Shown here piece after piece: positions 4,634 through 7,091 of a stretch of 7,091 nucleotides of DNA. The notes beneath the pieces are model-generated. The model was not told the origin of the DNA. It made no database searches and worked only from the letters and a program-made list of their open reading frames with translations. Position 1 is the stretch's first letter. Each line of letters begins with the position of its first letter. This DNA is from Verrucomicrobiota bacterium. Its GTDB lineage: Bacteria > Verrucomicrobiota > Lentisphaeria > Oligosphaerales > Oligosphaeraceae. The stretch spans positions 1 through 7,091 of the forward strand of contig JAKLHU010000105.1 in NCBI GenBank assembly GCA_022709995.1, in the 5' to 3' direction. The position numbers and the translations under genes are program-made.

Positions 4634-6022
4634 TCAGACCTTCCGATTTTGCAGCAGCTGGCGCCGGATCCAAGAATTGTTGAGGGGGTCGCCGGTTTCA
4701 ACCATCCATTGGTGGAGGCGCCGTCTCATCTGGGCCAGAACTTCCCTGCTGCTGTCCTGGGCGGCGCGGTTGACCAGTTCCGCCGGGTCGTTTTCCAGGT
4801 CATAGAGCTCATCGCGGTCGGTGGCGTTCCAGACGTACTTCCACTGCCGGTTCCGGACCATGCGCTGGGTGAACAGCCCGAACTGGTTGCCATGATACAT
4901 GGCCAGCACGTCCGGGCGCTGTTGGCGGGGCTGGCCCTTGAGGGCCGGCGCCAGCGACCGCCCCTGGAAAGCCTCGGGGGCGTCCTGGCCGGCGAGCTCG
5001 CAGAGCGTCGCGGCGAGGTCCAGAGTGTGTATGACGAAATCGTCGACGACCGTTCCCGGCGCCACGACACCGGGCCAGCGAATGACGAGGGGCACCTTGA
5101 CGACGTCGTCATACATCACATAGTGCTTGTCGAACATGCGGTGCGCGCCGCAGAGGTCGCCATGATCGCAGGTGTAGATGACGACCGTATTCCGGTCCAG
5201 TCCAAGCCGCTGGAGTTCGCCGAGGATGCGGCCGACCTGGCTGTCGAGCAGGGAGATGTCGCCGAAGTATTGCGCGACGAGGGGCGCCCAGTCCTTCCAG
5301 GTCCAGTCTTCGATTCCCCAGGAGCGCAGCTGCTGGCTTTGGATGTACGGCTTGTCGTGGAAGGCATCGGCGAAGCTCGGCCAGGGCGGGATGAGTTCGG
5401 GGTCGTACATATCGGCAAACGGCTTTGGCACGACATTCGGCAGATGCGGCTCGCTCGGGTCCCAGCGGACCAGAAACGGCCGGGCGGGCGCGGCGGCGGA
5501 CTGGCGGAGGGCGGCGATGGCATGGTCGGCGCCCCAGGCCAGGCGCGACTGCGCCGGGGTGATGGCGTCGTCACTGCCGTAAAAGGGCAAACCGCCCGGC
5601 CGCGGCGGCAGCTTCTGCCCCGCCCGCCAGGTCTGGTAGTCTTTTTCCGGCACGACATGGTGAAAGCCGTAGTCCTGCGGGGTGCGAGCGCTGCCGCCCA
5701 GCCATTTGCCGATGAAGGTCAGGTCATAGCCGGCGCCAGCCAGGATTTCCGGGAACGCCGGCAGCGCCACGGCCGGGCGCGGCGCCTCGGTGTCGGCATT
5801 GGCGATGCTGAGATGACGGCAAGGCCAGACGCCATGCAGAAGGCTGTTGCGGGCCGGCACGCAGATCGGCGACGAGGTGAAGGCGCTGGTGAAGTTGGCG
5901 CCCTCGGCCGCCAGCTGGTCCAGGCACGGCGTCCGCACCATGGCATGGCCGTTCACGCCGAGGCAGTCGGCCCGGTGCTGGTCAGCCACAATCAAAAGGA
6001 TGTTGGGATGTTGGTCTGTCAT
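4634..6022 (-). CDS. Cysteine-type sulfatase (arylsulfatase family)
   Basis: The 462-residue product belongs to the alkaline-phosphatase-like sulfatases that hydrolyse sulfate esters. It opens with PNILLIVADQHRADCLG (6-22), where Asp14 is a metal ligand and Gln15 replaces the second Asp of the common DD pair. The active-site motif CVPAR (54-58) within SSPICVPARNSLLHG marks Cys54 as the residue converted to formylglycine, so a maturase (FGE or anaerobic anSME) must be encoded elsewhere. GKW (105-107) holds the expected lysine, EPHLP (191-195) a conserved histidine, and CDHGD (285-289) the second metal pair Asp286/His287. DELYDLENDPAELVNRA (404-420) is the usual C-terminal signature. There is no signal peptide, so it appears cytoplasmic unless secreted otherwise. 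The start at 6022 has no clear Shine-Dalgarno. It follows the methyltransferase by 54 nt on the same strand. The substrate (glycan, choline sulfate or other) cannot be told from sequence alone. Confidence 0.93.
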   Translation of the reverse strand: MTDQHPNILLIVADQHRADCLGVNGHAMVRTPCLDQLAAEGANFTSAFTSSPICVPARNSLLHGVWPCRHLSIANADTEAPRPAVALPAFPEILAGAGYDLTFIGKWLGGSARTPQDYGFHHVVPEKDYQTWRAGQKLPPRPGGLPFYGSDDAITPAQSRLAWGADHAIAALRQSAAAPARPFLVRWDPSEPHLPNVVPKPFADMYDPELIPPWPSFADAFHDKPYIQSQQLRSWGIEDWTWKDWAPLVAQYFGDISLLDSQVGRILGELQRLGLDRNTVVIYTCDHGDLCGAHRMFDKHYVMYDDVVKVPLVIRWPGVVAPGTVVDDFVIHTLDLAATLCELAGQDAPEAFQGRSLAPALKGQPRQQRPDVLAMYHGNQFGLFTQRMVRNRQWKYVWNATDRDELYDLENDPAELVNRAAQDSSREVLAQMRRRLHQWMVETGDPLNNSWIRRQLLQNRKV

Positions 6023-6076
6023 GGTCGATAAGGCACGTTTTCGGCCCGGCGCTGGCGGCCAAGCGGGGGATGGGAG

Positions 6077-7091
6077 TTAGCGGAGGCGGGTGAATTTCGC
6101 CGTGAACATGGCGTCGCAGTCGGCATCCCAGGGCCAGATCTGGGACATGCCGTCGGTAAGCCGGCCGGTGACCGGGCAGGCAAACGGCTGCAGCGCGAAG
6201 TCGGGATTGGCGGCCAGGAACCGGTTCACGACCCCTTGATTTTCGGCCGTGAAGCATGAGCAGGTCGAGTAGACGAGGGTTCCGTTGACGGCCACGGCCC
6301 GGGCGGCGTTGGCCAGCAGGCGCGATTGCAGCTCGGTGAATTCGGCCAATTCCTCCGGCCGCGTCGTCCAGCGGGCGTCGGGATTGCGGCGCCAGGTGCC
6401 GGAGCAGGAGCACGGGGTGTCGACCAGGACGCCGTGGAACAGGCCGTGGTATCTGGGCACGTCGATGCCGAGCCATTCCTTGCAAGTGATGTTGGGGAAT
6501 TGTGCGCGCCGGGCCCGGAGTTTCAGGTCCTGCAGTTTATAGAGGCGGTTGTCGGTGGCCAGGACCGACCCTTTGCGTTGCATCAGCCAGGCCAGATGGA
6601 GCGTCTTGCCGCCGGCGCCGGCGCAGGCGTCCCACCACATCTCGCCCGGTTTCGGGTCGCAGACATACGCCACGGCCTGGGAAGCGATGTCCTGCACTTC
6701 GAAGCGTCCTTCCTGGAACGCCGGCAGAGCGCGCAGATTGACCGCCGGCGCGGCCGGCGCCTGCAGGGCATAGGTCATGCGCGGATGCGCTTCCAGCCGG
6801 ACGTTTTCGCGGCCGAGTTCGGCTATGAGGCGATCGATGTCGTTGGTCTGGGCGCGCAACCAGAGTGGCGGCCGCATCTGCATGGCTTCAATCAGCTCCG
6901 GCAGCGCTCGCGGCGACGCGATCGCCACGTTCGCCCAGGCCGGGACGAGGTCTTCGACCGGCAGCGGCAGCACCAGATTGAAATGAGCCAGGAAGGGCTT
7001 CAGGAGCCGCCGGCGGTCGCGCAGGGGCGTGGTGCGCCCCGCCGGGAAGTCGGTTGCCGGCATTTCGATTTTCGCCTGGTAGAGCCACCAC
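6077..7091 (-). CDS. RsmB/NOP2-family RNA cytosine-5 methyltransferase (5' end beyond window)
   Basis: The product resembles SAM-dependent enzymes that methylate C5 of cytosine in rRNA or tRNA. Numbered from the internal ATG at 7063, it shows FEVQDIASQAV (121-131); the SAM-binding motif DACAGAGGKTLHLA (145-158) with Lys153; Asp171 in LATDNR; DTPCSCSGTWRRNPD (215-229) with the PC motif cysteine Cys218; and YSTCSCFTAENQGVV (265-279), where Cys268 is the expected nucleophile that attacks the base. A closing CDAMFTAKF is typical of the family C-terminus. The ATG at 7063 is probably not the start: the frame stays open to the window edge and reads WWLYQAKIE just before it, with no stop. RsmB itself is about 430 aa with an N-terminal RNA-binding domain, so part of this gene may lie outside. 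It could be RsmB, RsmF-like or a tRNA methylase; the target is not determinable here. The sulfatase downstream is functionally unrelated as far as can be seen. Confidence 0.92.
   Translation of the reverse strand, partial: WWLYQAKIEMPATDFPAGRTTPLRDRRRLLKPFLAHFNLVLPLPVEDLVPAWANVAIASPRALPELIEAMQMRPPLWLRAQTNDIDRLIAELGRENVRLEAHPRMTYALQAPAAPAVNLRALPAFQEGRFEVQDIASQAVAYVCDPKPGEMWWDACAGAGGKTLHLAWLMQRKGSVLATDNRLYKLQDLKLRARRAQFPNITCKEWLGIDVPRYHGLFHGVLVDTPCSCSGTWRRNPDARWTTRPEELAEFTELQSRLLANAARAVAVNGTLVYSTCSCFTAENQGVVNRFLAANPDFALQPFACPVTGRLTDGMSQIWPWDADCDAMFTAKFTRLR

Noticed and set aside
4037..4673. Repetitive proteins with HGLEARVTS or DTGFQPV motifs
   Set aside because: Short frames on both strands arise from the same hairpins. 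Unit lengths (62, 65, 128) are not multiples of three, so no repeat protein could be maintained.
4322..6031. 569-codon open frame on the plus strand
   Set aside because: It begins inside the repeat array and then runs antisense through the sulfatase gene; its length comes from GC-rich antisense codons. The opposite strand has clear sulfatase motifs.

Overview
The window looks like GC-rich bacterial chromosome. It fits the PVC superphylum best, perhaps Lentisphaerae or a relative. The basis is indirect: a DNA-binding domain fused to a PTS IIA domain (similar proteins are annotated in chlamydiae), a cysteine-type sulfatase, and dispersed 'HGLEARVTS / DTGFQPV'-type hairpin repeats of the kind often mis-annotated as proteins in planctomycete, verrucomicrobial and lentisphaeral genomes. 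No 16S or other marker is present, so this placement is inference.

Left part, plus strand (1-2995). The biotin-carrying end of accB (biotin carboxyl carrier protein) comes first, followed 5 nt later by a complete accC (biotin carboxylase); these are two parts of acetyl-CoA carboxylase. A near-perfect sigma70-type promoter overlaps the accC stop codon and should drive a soluble Asp23/Gls24-family protein. Behind that lies a second gene encoding one transmembrane helix plus an Asp23/AmaP-like domain. The order accB-accC-Asp23 matches the accB-accC-yqhY arrangement of Firmicutes, here with a probable membrane partner added. A short basic, Trp-rich ORF may lie between the two Asp23-type genes. 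The unit closes with a strong intrinsic terminator that also has the features to work in the opposite direction.

Right part, minus strand (3128-7091). In transcription order these are: a RsmB/NOP2-type RNA cytosine-5 methyltransferase running off the right edge; a sulfatase with a CxPxR formylglycine site and no signal peptide; about 800 bp of non-coding DNA; and a small regulator-like protein with an excisionase-type helix-turn-helix fused to a PTS IIA (PtsN-like) domain. Its upstream region is AT-rich, with a candidate promoter and TGACA-type pentamers spaced about 10 bp apart.

The non-coding stretch holds a mosaic repeat array (about 4037-4631). Six copies of a 62-65 nt module carry the hairpin CACGGGCTGGAAGCCCGTG. 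In three places this module is joined to a 65-nt module with a second hairpin, giving composite units of exactly 128 nt. The array stops a few bases from the sulfatase stop codon.

Most notable for follow-up are the acc/Asp23/membrane-Asp23 cluster, the in-frame amber codon in the accB linker, the phased pentamers before the HTH-IIA gene, and the mosaic hairpin array.
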